Below, one piece after another: positions 8,078-16,243 of a stretch of DNA of 37,538 bases. A program made the position numbers and the translations under genes. This stretch comes from UBA1765 sp045615885. GTDB lineage: Bacteria > Fibrobacterota > Fibrobacteria > Fibrobacterales > Fibrobacteraceae. The notes under the pieces were generated by a model that saw only the letters and a program-made list of their open reading frames with translations, did not search any database and had not been told where the DNA came from. Location of the stretch: NCBI GenBank assembly GCA_045615885.1, contig JAZLFR010000076.1, positions 1 through 37,538 of the forward strand, read 5' to 3'. Each line of letters opens with the position of its first letter. Within the stretch, counting starts at the first letter, position 1.

Positions 8078-11000
8078 TTAGTATTGCCAGATGTTGTTGA
8101 AGTCTGTGCCGATTGTCAAATGAATGCGAGTTGGACTGAATTTGCTTGGCAATAGCGGAACATCAATCGGAGTCAGCTTTTGGCCGTGAGCCCCTTCGCT
8201 GTCTTCACCAACGCGGTCAAGCGCACGGGCTATGTTCAATGAAATGTTCAATGGAACGCTGTGGAACAGGTTGTTTGCAAAGCGCAGTTCAAAGCCCACG
8301 CTTCTGTCCCAAAAGTCGCGCGTCGTGAATTTGTCGAAGTCGCCCCACTTGCCGCTCCAGGCGGCGCCCACCTGGGCGAACAAGTCAAAGTAAATGTCTT
8401 CTGTTTCAAAAATCCACAAGCTGTGACGGAAATCGCTTAAAATCGGGAATATGTAATGGAGCTGCGCGATCGCCGTCTTTGTGCCGCTGCGATTGTAGTC
8501 TTCCGTAGAAATCAGGTACGGGTAGCCTTCCAAAAGGAGCGGGTGGGTGTAATAGCTGTCGAGCGTATCGCTGTCTTTGCTCCGCCAATTTGCAATGCCC
8601 GAAAGGCTAGCGCCAAGGGCGAGGCGAGCACCCTCGTGAATCGGGTTACCTAGCGTGGCGAATGCGTTGAATGCAATTTCGTGCAGTTCAAAGTTGCGGT
8701 ATATTGGCTTGATAGTCCCGTTTTCGTTGACCACGAATGTTTCTGCGAATGTGCCGGAACGGTAGAGGTCTGCGTTGCTGTAGGAGTAGGCGAGTGCAAT
8801 GCCGTTTCCGCTGCCAGAAATTGTTTTTTCTTCTTCAAAGTCTCCATAGATGCCGAACATGAGACCTGCGCTCAAGCGCTTGTGGTATGTCCATTCAAAG
8901 TCATCTTCGTACAAGTTGAAGCTTGCCCAGTCATAGCCTGCAACGGCAGAAAGCGTGTCGCCCTGCTTGAATACGCTGTAGCCTGCGCTGCCCATGATGC
9001 TGTGCATGCCGATGGCGTAGTTCGAAATTCCGTAGCAATCTTCAACATCGTCTTCGCAGTAGCTGCGCGGGTCTTCGTAATGGAGCGTATCTTTGCTCGT
9101 CAAGTTAGCATAGGAGTAGCCGATGTCAAACGTGATTGGCGTGCTTCTGTTTTCCCACAGGGCGAAGAAATCGTACTGCTTGTCTGGATTGAGGCCTCCG
9201 CTTGTGATATAGTCAAAACCGTTGGTAACTTCAAAGAGCAGGCCGAGCTGTACAATGTTCTTTTTTAGCGGGTCCGCTAGAATCATTGCAACACCGATTT
9301 TTGCAAGCAGGTTCCCGTCGCCGTGCACGCTGAAGTCAGGGGCGTTTTCTTCGAGGCTAACCATGGGCACGAACAGCGGAATCGTCGGGATTGCCTTGTA
9401 GTCGCGTTCCGTGCCGGCAAAGCTTACATCGTTTTCAATTGGTGGCTGCGGGTGGTTGTTTGTGAGTCTTGTCCCGTAAAGTTTTTCTTCAATCTGCGGA
9501 AGCCTGTATGTGGAATCTCTAACTGCTGTTTCTAGCGCCAGGGCGTGGGTCGCAAGAGGTGTGCTGTAGTTCCCGTAAGCAATGAGCGAAAGCATTTCGT
9601 TCTTGCCGAGCCACAAGTCTTGCGGTTTGGCTACAGGCCGATTTTCGGCTGCTTTGTCTTTTGCAAAGAAAAGTTCCTCGAATACGCTTGTCTTTTGCTT
9701 TGCGAAGGGAACCTTCGCCGTAGCTACCCAGCGAACATCTTTCAAGTGAATTGTCGTGTCGAGCTTGTCTGTTGGCAAGTCGATTTTGTAGAGCGAAAAA
9801 CCGTCGGCGTCGTAGCCCGTGTAGAAAATGGCGCCGTGCCCGACTGTTGGCGTAAAGGCGCCACCGAGCACGTTCGTAATGGGCTTGTCGATTGCGGAAC
9901 CGTCGAGCTTCTTTCTGTACAAGTTGTAGATGCCGTTTTTGTCGGAACTATAGACAATCGTGTTTTCGTCAATGAATGCCGGGTCGCGTGCGTCAACGCC
10001 TTCTTCGCTCAAGATTTTGAAGCCGCTTCCGTCGGCGTTCACGATGGCTATGCCACGAGTTCTGTCGTCAAAGAAGCTGAAAAGAATTTTGTTCCCGCTA
10101 GGGCTGTAGTGTGGTGTATAGATGTTGTAATATGGAAACTCTGCAGGTGGAGTCCAGATGTCTGTGTATTCATCCGCTTTTTCCTGGTCTTCTGCAACGG
10201 GGGCCTTGGAAAGAATGAAACGTGTTGTCGCAGCGTCGCGGCGGGCAAAGAGCACTTCCTTGCCGTCTGGGCGGAGTTCCGGGTAAACGGCGTCTGCTAG
10301 GTGCGTGATTTCTTGAGCCTTGCCTGCCGTGTCGGTAACGAAGATGTCAAACGCCGCTCTGCCGTGGCGGTTTCTGTTCTGGTAGCTTACGTAGGCAAGC
10401 GTCGGACCGCGCCCTTCCACCTCGCGAATGGAAATGCCCTTGTCTGCCCAGGGCTTTTTCATCTTGAAGCCTGACTTTGCATATTCAGAAATGTCGAGCG
10501 TGTTTTCTACGGAAATCTCGATTTCATCTTCCTTTACGGAATCCTGCATCAAGGAATCAAGATTTTTGTGGACCTTGAAAATGCCGCCTTCGAACCAGTT
10601 TCCTCCAAAGTTCGAAATGCCGTAAATGTAGTCGCCAGCGACAACCGGGAAGTCCTGGTAGAACGCGTCTGCGGTAAGCTTTGTTCCTTCTACGAGAGTG
10701 CCGAGGCTATCGCGCTGTTCTCCATATTTTTTTTGCAGGTGCTCTTTCCAGGCGTTGTACAGCGAATCTTCGCCTATGCCGATTGTTGCCTTGAGAGCGC
10801 CGTCTAGCGTTACGCGGTATGGTTTTGCAAATTCGCTCCAGATTTTTGGAACCACATCTTCGCCATAGGTTTCAGCAATGTAGCGTACAAGGGCAAATCC
10901 TTGTGTGTAAGGCCCAAGTTCCGATTTGAGCGCATTGTTGTCGAAGGCGTGCATGAATGTGAGCGGCACGAGCGAATCGGAGAGCGCTGCCGTGCGTAAT

Positions 11001-11581
11001 AGCATGTCGCGGTGGCTATCCCAGGCGTCGAACCCCATGCGTTCCGATTCGAACTGGGCTGTACCTTCGGCAAGCCAGAGCGGCTGAATGGTAAACGGCA
11101 CCATGGTCATCAAATCGGTGCGGCTGCGTTCGTTGTAGTAGTCGGAATACGAAACCTGCAGACCGTAAAGTGCCGGGTTTATTTTTGCGCCGTCTTCAAT
11201 GCTTACCAGGTGCGAAAATTCGTGGGTCACTACGTCGGTGAGCCAGCCGTGGCTAGAGCGAATTTTAAAATCCCAGTTGGTGAGCCACAGGTTCATGGAA
11301 GTTTCAGATGGCACCGCGTAGCCATTGGAGTAGAGTGCGTTTCGAAGCGACAGGTGTACCTTGCGAGGGAGCTTGTTCGGGTAGCGGCTTGTTACGGAAT
11401 CATACACCGCTTCGGCTACGGCAGAAGCGCGCTCGGCGTGGGATGAATACTCCGCCGGGTAATGGTATATGAAATGGTCGGAGTCTGCTGTTTTCCACTT
11501 GATTTCGCTTTCGTTGCCATAGAACTGGAGCGCGAATGCAGAAACCGCGGTAAAAAGGAGACTAAATGCAGAATGTTTCAA
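8078..11581 (-). CDS. Secreted peptidase-MA-like metalloprotease with beta-propeller and outer-membrane barrel
   Basis: A large exported protein of about 1167 residues from the TTG at 11579-11581. That start gives an ideal signal peptide (MKHSAFSLLFTAVSAFA) preceded by GGGTAG. An upstream in-frame TTG at 11611 would add ten residues and has no ribosome site. The N-terminal third has HEFSH (positions 11210-11224) and, about 48 residues on, WLAEGTAQF. This is the HExxH plus Glu arrangement of gluzincin peptidase-MA-like enzymes. The middle third holds repeated PD40/TolB-like blades. The last roughly 400 residues alternate like beta strands and end in an aromatic residue (IWQY), as expected for an outer-membrane barrel. 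The predicted picture is a periplasmic protease-propeller anchored by its own barrel (inference). Fusion of all three parts in one chain is unusual. First gene of a minus-strand operon. Confidence 0.82.
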   Translation of the reverse strand: MKHSAFSLLFTAVSAFALQFYGNESEIKWKTADSDHFIYHYPAEYSSHAERASAVAEAVYDSVTSRYPNKLPRKVHLSLRNALYSNGYAVPSETSMNLWLTNWDFKIRSSHGWLTDVVTHEFSHLVSIEDGAKINPALYGLQVSYSDYYNERSRTDLMTMVPFTIQPLWLAEGTAQFESERMGFDAWDSHRDMLLRTAALSDSLVPLTFMHAFDNNALKSELGPYTQGFALVRYIAETYGEDVVPKIWSEFAKPYRVTLDGALKATIGIGEDSLYNAWKEHLQKKYGEQRDSLGTLVEGTKLTADAFYQDFPVVAGDYIYGISNFGGNWFEGGIFKVHKNLDSLMQDSVKEDEIEISVENTLDISEYAKSGFKMKKPWADKGISIREVEGRGPTLAYVSYQNRNRHGRAAFDIFVTDTAGKAQEITHLADAVYPELRPDGKEVLFARRDAATTRFILSKAPVAEDQEKADEYTDIWTPPAEFPYYNIYTPHYSPSGNKILFSFFDDRTRGIAIVNADGSGFKILSEEGVDARDPAFIDENTIVYSSDKNGIYNLYRKKLDGSAIDKPITNVLGGAFTPTVGHGAIFYTGYDADGFSLYKIDLPTDKLDTTIHLKDVRWVATAKVPFAKQKTSVFEELFFAKDKAAENRPVAKPQDLWLGKNEMLSLIAYGNYSTPLATHALALETAVRDSTYRLPQIEEKLYGTRLTNNHPQPPIENDVSFAGTERDYKAIPTIPLFVPMVSLEENAPDFSVHGDGNLLAKIGVAMILADPLKKNIVQLGLLFEVTNGFDYITSGGLNPDKQYDFFALWENRSTPITFDIGYSYANLTSKDTLHYEDPRSYCEDDVEDCYGISNYAIGMHSIMGSAGYSVFKQGDTLSAVAGYDWASFNLYEDDFEWTYHKRLSAGLMFGIYGDFEEEKTISGSGNGIALAYSYSNADLYRSGTFAETFVVNENGTIKPIYRNFELHEIAFNAFATLGNPIHEGARLALGASLSGIANWRSKDSDTLDSYYTHPLLLEGYPYLISTEDYNRSGTKTAIAQLHYIFPILSDFRHSLWIFETEDIYFDLFAQVGAAWSGKWGDFDKFTTRDFWDRSVGFELRFANNLFHSVPLNISLNIARALDRVGEDSEGAHGQKLTPIDVPLLPSKFSPTRIHLTIGTDFNNIWQY

Positions 11582-11611
11582 TGTGCTACCCAATTTTTTT
11601 GCAATATACAA

Positions 11612-11930
11612 AAATAGACGTAAGACGGAAGACGGAAGAGGCTAGAAGTCGCTACTCTCTGGGGTCGGGGCTACGCCCCTTTGGGGGGATGAGGGGTTAT
11701 CAATTAATAACTTCGTTATTCTTGATAATGCGTCTCGGTCATAAAAATAAACAAGTTTATTTTTGCGACGCTCGACTTAGTTATCAATTAACGATTAACA
11801 ATGGATGCTTAAGATTGAACTTTCATTATTCATTGTTAATTGACTAACCTCTACACCCTATACCCCAACATTCTCTAGTAACTCGTAACTAGTAACTAAA
11901 CAATGCGCCTCTAGGCACGTAGTTCCGACC
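11612..11930. repeat. Repeat-rich intergenic region between two minus-strand genes
   Basis: No gene is seen. From left to right it contains TAAGACGGAAGACGGAAG (11621 on); a GGGGC-TAC-GCCCC hairpin near 11665; a perfect AATAAC-TTC-GTTATT hairpin near 11706; AAAAATAAAC-AA-GTTTATTTTT near 11742-11763; and a longer inverted pair built on ATTAACAATG and CATTGTTAATTG (about 11790-11843). A CTAGTAACT tandem follows (11875-11897), then a CCTCTAGGCACG...CATACCTC element (11908-11938) that resembles one at 111-140. The last element runs over the 3' end of the MATE gene, supplying its final codons. Confidence 0.7.
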
Positions 11931-13706
11931 TCATACCTCTCTGGTCTTGAACTTGAGTGTGGTTACGTTAAGTCCGAACATGAATTTGTGCGAAATATCG
12001 TTGCACATCTGGTTTACAAGGCGCAACCCGAGACTTACATGTTCGTTATCGACATAAGCCTCGGCTGCGCTATTGTCAAATTTCTTTACCGGGTTAAAAG
12101 GCATTCCTGCATCTTTGATTCGTACTTCGATGATGTCTTCGTGGTCTGTCAGGCGAATATCAAAACGGTTCCCATCTCCCTTGTCTTTGCTGTGTTCAAG
12201 AATGTTGTAAGAAAGTTCTTCGCAGCAGAGCAAAATGCGATTTTCGGATTCTTTACTCAGTTCGCAAATGGAGAGAAATTTGAAGATTTTTTCAAGATTC
12301 TCCTTCACCGACTTCTCTGAATATCCTACGGAAAAATTTACGCCCACATCGTCTGGCAATAAAGGCATTAGGCATATTTTAGAAAGTTGCCTGTTTTTAT
12401 GCTGAATAGCAAACGCAGCGGCAGCTTGTGCTAAAAGCAAAAGTATAGCCTGCAGTGGAAAACTCCACCAAAAATGATTGTACAGGTATTTCCCGAAAAA
12501 CCATGGAAATGAAATCATTGATACGAATTGAAGAATTAAAAATAAGGTAGAAAACATTTCACGTTCCACAAGAATGTGGATGTTCGTGTTGAATGTAAAA
12601 AGCAGATAGGGAATAAAGAAAATGCTGACGATCCTGAGTGTCGAAATGTTTTGTGAAACCAGCGTATTGCCGTCATCGCCAAAAAATTTCATGACGCCTT
12701 CGGGGTAAATTAGCATGGTCAACGTCAGCACGCTTGCGAAAATGAAAACAGCTTGGCCGCTGCGGTGGATTAACGTTTTGAAACCGGAATAGTCCCGTTC
12801 GCCAAGCAGCACTCCTCCGATGGAGCTGTCTAGGTCGCTAATGCCTTCGAGCAGCATTGCTCCGAATACGGCTACTTGCATCATGATGGCAAAAATGTAA
12901 GCTCCGTTTGTTCCTTGAATGTCTAGCACCAGTTGGTTCAATATAAATATGAGAATGGCAAGGAGAAGTGAGCTAATGCTCATGGGTATGCCCTGTTTTA
13001 GACTGCCAGAAATCAATGACAGAATTTTTTTTGGCATAGTGAACTTGATGGAACTTCTGCCTTTCAGTATGTATGGAAGTAGGAACAGCATGCCGATGAA
13101 GTCACTGGCGAGCGTCGCTATTGCAGCTCCGGCAATTCCTGCCTCAAAAATGACTACAAGGAAAAAATCCAAAATTACATTCAAAATTAAGCTTATGATA
13201 ATGGAAATTGTTACTAGTTTTGGCTGCCCATCAATGTTTATAAAAACGCGCAAGGTGTAATTTGGAACAAGCAAGATGAATGACAACAGCATAACTTTAG
13301 TGTAGTCTGCCGTAAATGCATATAGTGTGGGTTCGTTCGGGTCAGATAGCAAGTTTATGACTTGCGGAAAAAACGCATAGCATAATGCCACTAGAATGGT
13401 AATCACCGGTGTTGTGGCAAATAGGGCCAGGCTAAAATATTCAGATGCTTTGTGGTGGTTCTGTTTGCCTGTTTCTACGGCAGCCTTGATTCCTGCTCCA
13501 GAGACGATCATGGAAATGATTGCGTAAAAAAGAGTCTCTAGCGGGTAGTACAGATTGATTGCAGACAATGCGCTCGGATCCACCATGTTGCTTACGACAA
13601 TGCCATCGGCCATAACACGGAACTGCTGGGCGACTCCCGTAAGTATGGAGGCGAACAAAAAGGTTTTGAACGCCTTGTTCACTATGTAATTGTTTCTAAG
13701 CTGCAT
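11931..13706 (-). CDS. MATE-family transporter fused to an RsbW/SpoIIAB-like HATPase domain
   Basis: A 591-residue fusion. Residues about 10-445 form a twelve-helix MATE/MOP-superfamily transporter with the two-fold repeat typical of drug/sodium antiporters. Residues about 465-591 form a soluble HATPase domain of the anti-sigma (RsbW/SpoIIAB) type: N box EELSYN (496-501), G1 box DAGMPFNP (from 532) and G2-like SLGLRLV (from 558). There is no HisKA domain, so it is not a sensor kinase. Standard MATE proteins are about 450 residues and lack this tail. The gene is divergent, across 95 bp, from a STAS/phosphatase/RsbW-like operon that encodes the natural partners of such an ATPase. The transporter may therefore be gated or localised by partner switching (inference). 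No clear Shine-Dalgarno precedes ATG 13706. The last codons lie in a dispersed repeat. Confidence 0.88.
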   Translation of the reverse strand: MQLRNNYIVNKAFKTFLFASILTGVAQQFRVMADGIVVSNMVDPSALSAINLYYPLETLFYAIISMIVSGAGIKAAVETGKQNHHKASEYFSLALFATTPVITILVALCYAFFPQVINLLSDPNEPTLYAFTADYTKVMLLSFILLVPNYTLRVFINIDGQPKLVTISIIISLILNVILDFFLVVIFEAGIAGAAIATLASDFIGMLFLLPYILKGRSSIKFTMPKKILSLISGSLKQGIPMSISSLLLAILIFILNQLVLDIQGTNGAYIFAIMMQVAVFGAMLLEGISDLDSSIGGVLLGERDYSGFKTLIHRSGQAVFIFASVLTLTMLIYPEGVMKFFGDDGNTLVSQNISTLRIVSIFFIPYLLFTFNTNIHILVEREMFSTLFLILQFVSMISFPWFFGKYLYNHFWWSFPLQAILLLLAQAAAAFAIQHKNRQLSKICLMPLLPDDVGVNFSVGYSEKSVKENLEKIFKFLSICELSKESENRILLCCEELSYNILEHSKDKGDGNRFDIRLTDHEDIIEVRIKDAGMPFNPVKKFDNSAAEAYVDNEHVSLGLRLVNQMCNDISHKFMFGLNVTTLKFKTREV

Positions 13707-13801
13707 TATTTTGTGTTTTTTGGTGCTATGGTCAAAAATTTACTAAAAATATTATGTATCTTATGGGTGAAATCCTATTAAACGTAGCCAAAGGTTTGAT
13801 T

Positions 13802-14098
13802 ATGACAATCGTAAAAACAAAGAATGGTGAAGAACTCGTTATAGCTCCGGAAGGTATGCTTGATACGGCAAACGCACCGGCTTTCGATGCCGAAATGGAA
13901 GCTGCCGTGGCAGAAACCACGAAACTGGTTCTTGATTTTGCGAAGGTGCAATACATATCCAGCTCCGGTCTTCGCGTTTTGCTCAAAGCTCAAAAGAAAG
14001 TTGCGGCTTCAGGCGAAATGAAGCTGGTCAATGTCAGTGCTGCAGTCAAGGAGGTTTTTGAATTGACTGGCTTTACAAATATCCTGACCATTGTTTAA
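13802..14098 (+). CDS. STAS-domain anti-sigma-factor antagonist (SpoIIAA/RsbV-like)
   Basis: A 98-residue single-domain STAS protein from ATG 13802, preceded by AAAGGT. An upstream in-frame ATG at 13754 would add 16 poorly fitting residues. The conserved strand-helix element reads YISSSGLRVLL; S54 aligns with the serine phosphorylated by SpoIIAB/RsbW kinases in the DSxG motif of the family, here with Ser instead of Asp at the first position. The family acts in the cytoplasm: unphosphorylated, it binds the HATPase kinase and frees that kinase's other target. The gene is first in an operon with the phosphatase (17 bp downstream) and the RsbW-like kinase. All three core parts of a partner switch are therefore present together. 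Confidence 0.9.
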   Translation: MTIVKTKNGEELVIAPEGMLDTANAPAFDAEMEAAVAETTKLVLDFAKVQYISSSGLRVLLKAQKKVAASGEMKLVNVSAAVKEVFELTGFTNILTIV

Positions 14099-14115
14099 AA
14101 AAAGAGGCTCCTAGA

Positions 14116-15846
14116 ATGAAAAAGAAAACTCTGCTTCAGAGCGTTTTGATTGCTTTAGTTTGCGGGCTTATCTTTTACATCCTGGGTGAGCCCTGTCGAG
14201 AATTTTTTAAGGTGTCGGAAACTACGGAAGTGCGCATTGTAGCGCCACTTCCGTTCCTTTTTTCTATAGCGTTCGGCTTGCCAGGGGCCCTTGGCTGCGC
14301 CTTTGCCAATGTCGCTGCCGATGCTAGCCAGGGGTTCCCTGCAACGATCTTTGTTCCAGGATTCTTTAGCCAGGTTGCCTATGGCTATTTGCCTGCGTTA
14401 CTTTGGAACTATTTGCGGCGCAATGCAAAAAACAAATTCAAGCTGGATCGGGTCTATAAGGTCGTCCAGTTTCTTTTGATTGTCATTGTTGATTCAGCCT
14501 TTATTTCTTGGCTAGTCTATTTAAATGTCGCTTTGAACGGCTTGCCGGTTTCTGTAGATCTTTGGTTGAATGTATTCTTCAACCAGTTGATTACCATGGT
14601 TGTTGTCGGCATTCCGTTTATGGTCATCTGTTCGTTGCGTTACCAGCGCTATTTGCATAAAAAGGATAGAATGCCACGAACTATGTTTTCATTTTCGCTA
14701 AATGAAAAGTTCCTTCTCTTTTTCCTGTTGGCAAGCATTGTACTCGGTGTCGCTGTTGGAGGCGCCAACTATCAGATTTTGCTGTACAAGCATCATCTGG
14801 ATACGCTCCATTTGTGGAACTATGTGTACTATGCGGTTGGTGTGGCGTTGAATGTAGCCTTGTGGGCGTCACTTGCATTTTTGTATTATATGGAGCGTAC
14901 CGTAGCACAGCCGGTAGAAACTATGAGCGCAATAGCAAAAGTGTTTGGTGAAGAAACTGAAATTGAAGCAAAAATTGCATCCATTGTAAGCAAGTGCCAA
15001 AAGTATGTTTACTTTACTTCCGAAATTGGCGATTTGGCTCGCGCTTTCAAGGGCATGTCCAGTGAGCTGGATACCTATGTTAAAAATTTGACGAACGTTG
15101 CTGCGGAACATCAGAAGACTCATACGGAACTTTCCATTGCGACTGCGATCCAGGTTTCTTCGCTTCCTAAGTTGGAAGTGTTTAAAAGATTGGAATTGTA
15201 TGCGATGATGGACCCCGCCTTGGAAGTCGGCGGCGACTTTTACGATTTCTTCAAAATTGACGATGACCACATTGCACTCCTTGTTGCCGATGTTTCTGGC
15301 AAGGGCGTGCCGGCTGCTCTTTTCATGATGGTTTCAAAAATCATTTTGCGTCATAACTTGATGCAGGGATTTTCGCCGGCAGAGGCTTTGCTGCGCGCGA
15401 ATGAAGAACTCAGTAAAAATAATCCGATTGAAATGTTTGTGAGCTGCCTGTGTGGCGTGCTTGATTTGAAAACCGGCGTGCTGAAGTTTGCAAATGCAGG
15501 CCATGAACGACCGGCCCTTATGCGCAAAGGTGGTGAATTTTACCTGCCGCAAATCAAGAGCTGTTTTGTGCTTGGTGGCATGCCGGGCATGAAGTACCAG
15601 GACTTTGAAGTTCCGCTTGCTCCGGGCGACATCATGTTTACATACACAGACGGTGTGCCAGAAGCAATGAATGAAAATAATGAAGAATTTGGCAACGAAC
15701 GCATGCTTGCTGCCTTGAATGCGAATAAAAATGAAAGCATGGAAAACCTATGCAAAAATGTTCGTGAAATGGTTAGAGCCCATGCTGGTTCTGCTGCCCA
15801 GTTTGATGATATCACTATGCTTGCTTTCTGCTACAAAGGGGCTTGA
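14116..15846 (+). CDS. Membrane SpoIIE/RsbU-type PP2C phosphatase
   Basis: A 576-residue integral membrane phosphatase. Hydrophobic segments fill about 1-180. A further pair at about 198-258 is followed by a HAMP-like/coiled region (about 260-335) and then a SpoIIE-type PP2C domain (about 340-575). Metal-binding motifs are intact: GGDFYD (372-377), VADVSGKG (D392), YTDGVPEA and FDDITML. In the family this enzyme dephosphorylates the STAS antagonist in response to a signal. The first membrane region, with FGLPGALGCAFANVAAD and FVPGFFSQ, looks like the S-component fold of ECF vitamin transporters, suggesting small-molecule sensing (inference, moderate). An AGAGG ribosome site precedes ATG 14116. 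The RsbW-like gene starts 2 nt after the stop. Confidence 0.92.
   Translation: MKKKTLLQSVLIALVCGLIFYILGEPCREFFKVSETTEVRIVAPLPFLFSIAFGLPGALGCAFANVAADASQGFPATIFVPGFFSQVAYGYLPALLWNYLRRNAKNKFKLDRVYKVVQFLLIVIVDSAFISWLVYLNVALNGLPVSVDLWLNVFFNQLITMVVVGIPFMVICSLRYQRYLHKKDRMPRTMFSFSLNEKFLLFFLLASIVLGVAVGGANYQILLYKHHLDTLHLWNYVYYAVGVALNVALWASLAFLYYMERTVAQPVETMSAIAKVFGEETEIEAKIASIVSKCQKYVYFTSEIGDLARAFKGMSSELDTYVKNLTNVAAEHQKTHTELSIATAIQVSSLPKLEVFKRLELYAMMDPALEVGGDFYDFFKIDDDHIALLVADVSGKGVPAALFMMVSKIILRHNLMQGFSPAEALLRANEELSKNNPIEMFVSCLCGVLDLKTGVLKFANAGHERPALMRKGGEFYLPQIKSCFVLGGMPGMKYQDFEVPLAPGDIMFTYTDGVPEAMNENNEEFGNERMLAALNANKNESMENLCKNVREMVRAHAGSAAQFDDITMLAFCYKGA
15835..15841 (+). promoter_or_regulatory. Ribosome binding site fixing the GTG start of the RsbW-like gene
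   Basis: AAAGGGG lies inside the last codons of the phosphatase gene, 6 nt before GTG 15848. It supports translational coupling and rules against longer in-frame starts upstream that would run through the phosphatase coding sequence. Confidence 0.75.
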
Positions 15847-15847
15847 T

Positions 15848-16243
15848 GTGCAAAAGTCTTTTGAAGTAAGTAAAGAAGGTTTGGATGCTGTTCAAAATTT
15901 CATTGCCGCTTGGGCGGAAGAGAACGGTGTTAGCATGGGAGTTTCGACCAAGCTTGCTATTTGCACTGACGAAATTGTCAGCAATGTTATTTACTATAGT
16001 GGTGCAGCATCTCTCGATGTAGATTGTTCTATGAAAGGTTCTGAAATTGTCGTAAAGTTCATGGACGACGGAAAAGCCTTTGATCCGCTAAAAGATGCGA
16101 AGGAACCTGACATTACTGCATCTGTCGAAGAACGTGAAATCGGTGGCCTTGGCATCTTTATGGTAAAGAAGATGATGAAGTCCTTGATGTATGAACGTGA
16201 CGGAGAAAAGAACATTCTGACAATTAGTATCGAGAATGTCTGA
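15848..16243 (+). CDS. RsbW/SpoIIAB-like serine kinase (anti-sigma regulatory factor)
   Basis: A 131-residue stand-alone HATPase protein starting at GTG 15848. The N box DEIVSN (41-46), G1 box DDGKAFDP (73-80) and G2 box GGLGIFMV (99-106) are intact, and the length matches RsbW/SpoIIAB. In the family it phosphorylates the STAS antagonist on serine and holds a target, usually a sigma factor, inactive. No sigma factor is encoded in this operon. The only other protein nearby with the same fold is the MATE-fused domain at the divergent gene, so two kinases may compete for one STAS protein (inference). The stop codon directly abuts that of the convergent transporter gene (16243/16244). Confidence 0.9.
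   Translation: MQKSFEVSKEGLDAVQNFIAAWAEENGVSMGVSTKLAICTDEIVSNVIYYSGAASLDVDCSMKGSEIVVKFMDDGKAFDPLKDAKEPDITASVEEREIGGLGIFMVKKMMKSLMYERDGEKNILTISIENV

Noticed and set aside
15719..15847. A longer start for the RsbW-like kinase, overlapping the phosphatase gene
   Set aside because: GTG 15848 has AAAGGGG at ideal spacing and gives the normal RsbW length; the upstream residues match no part of the family.
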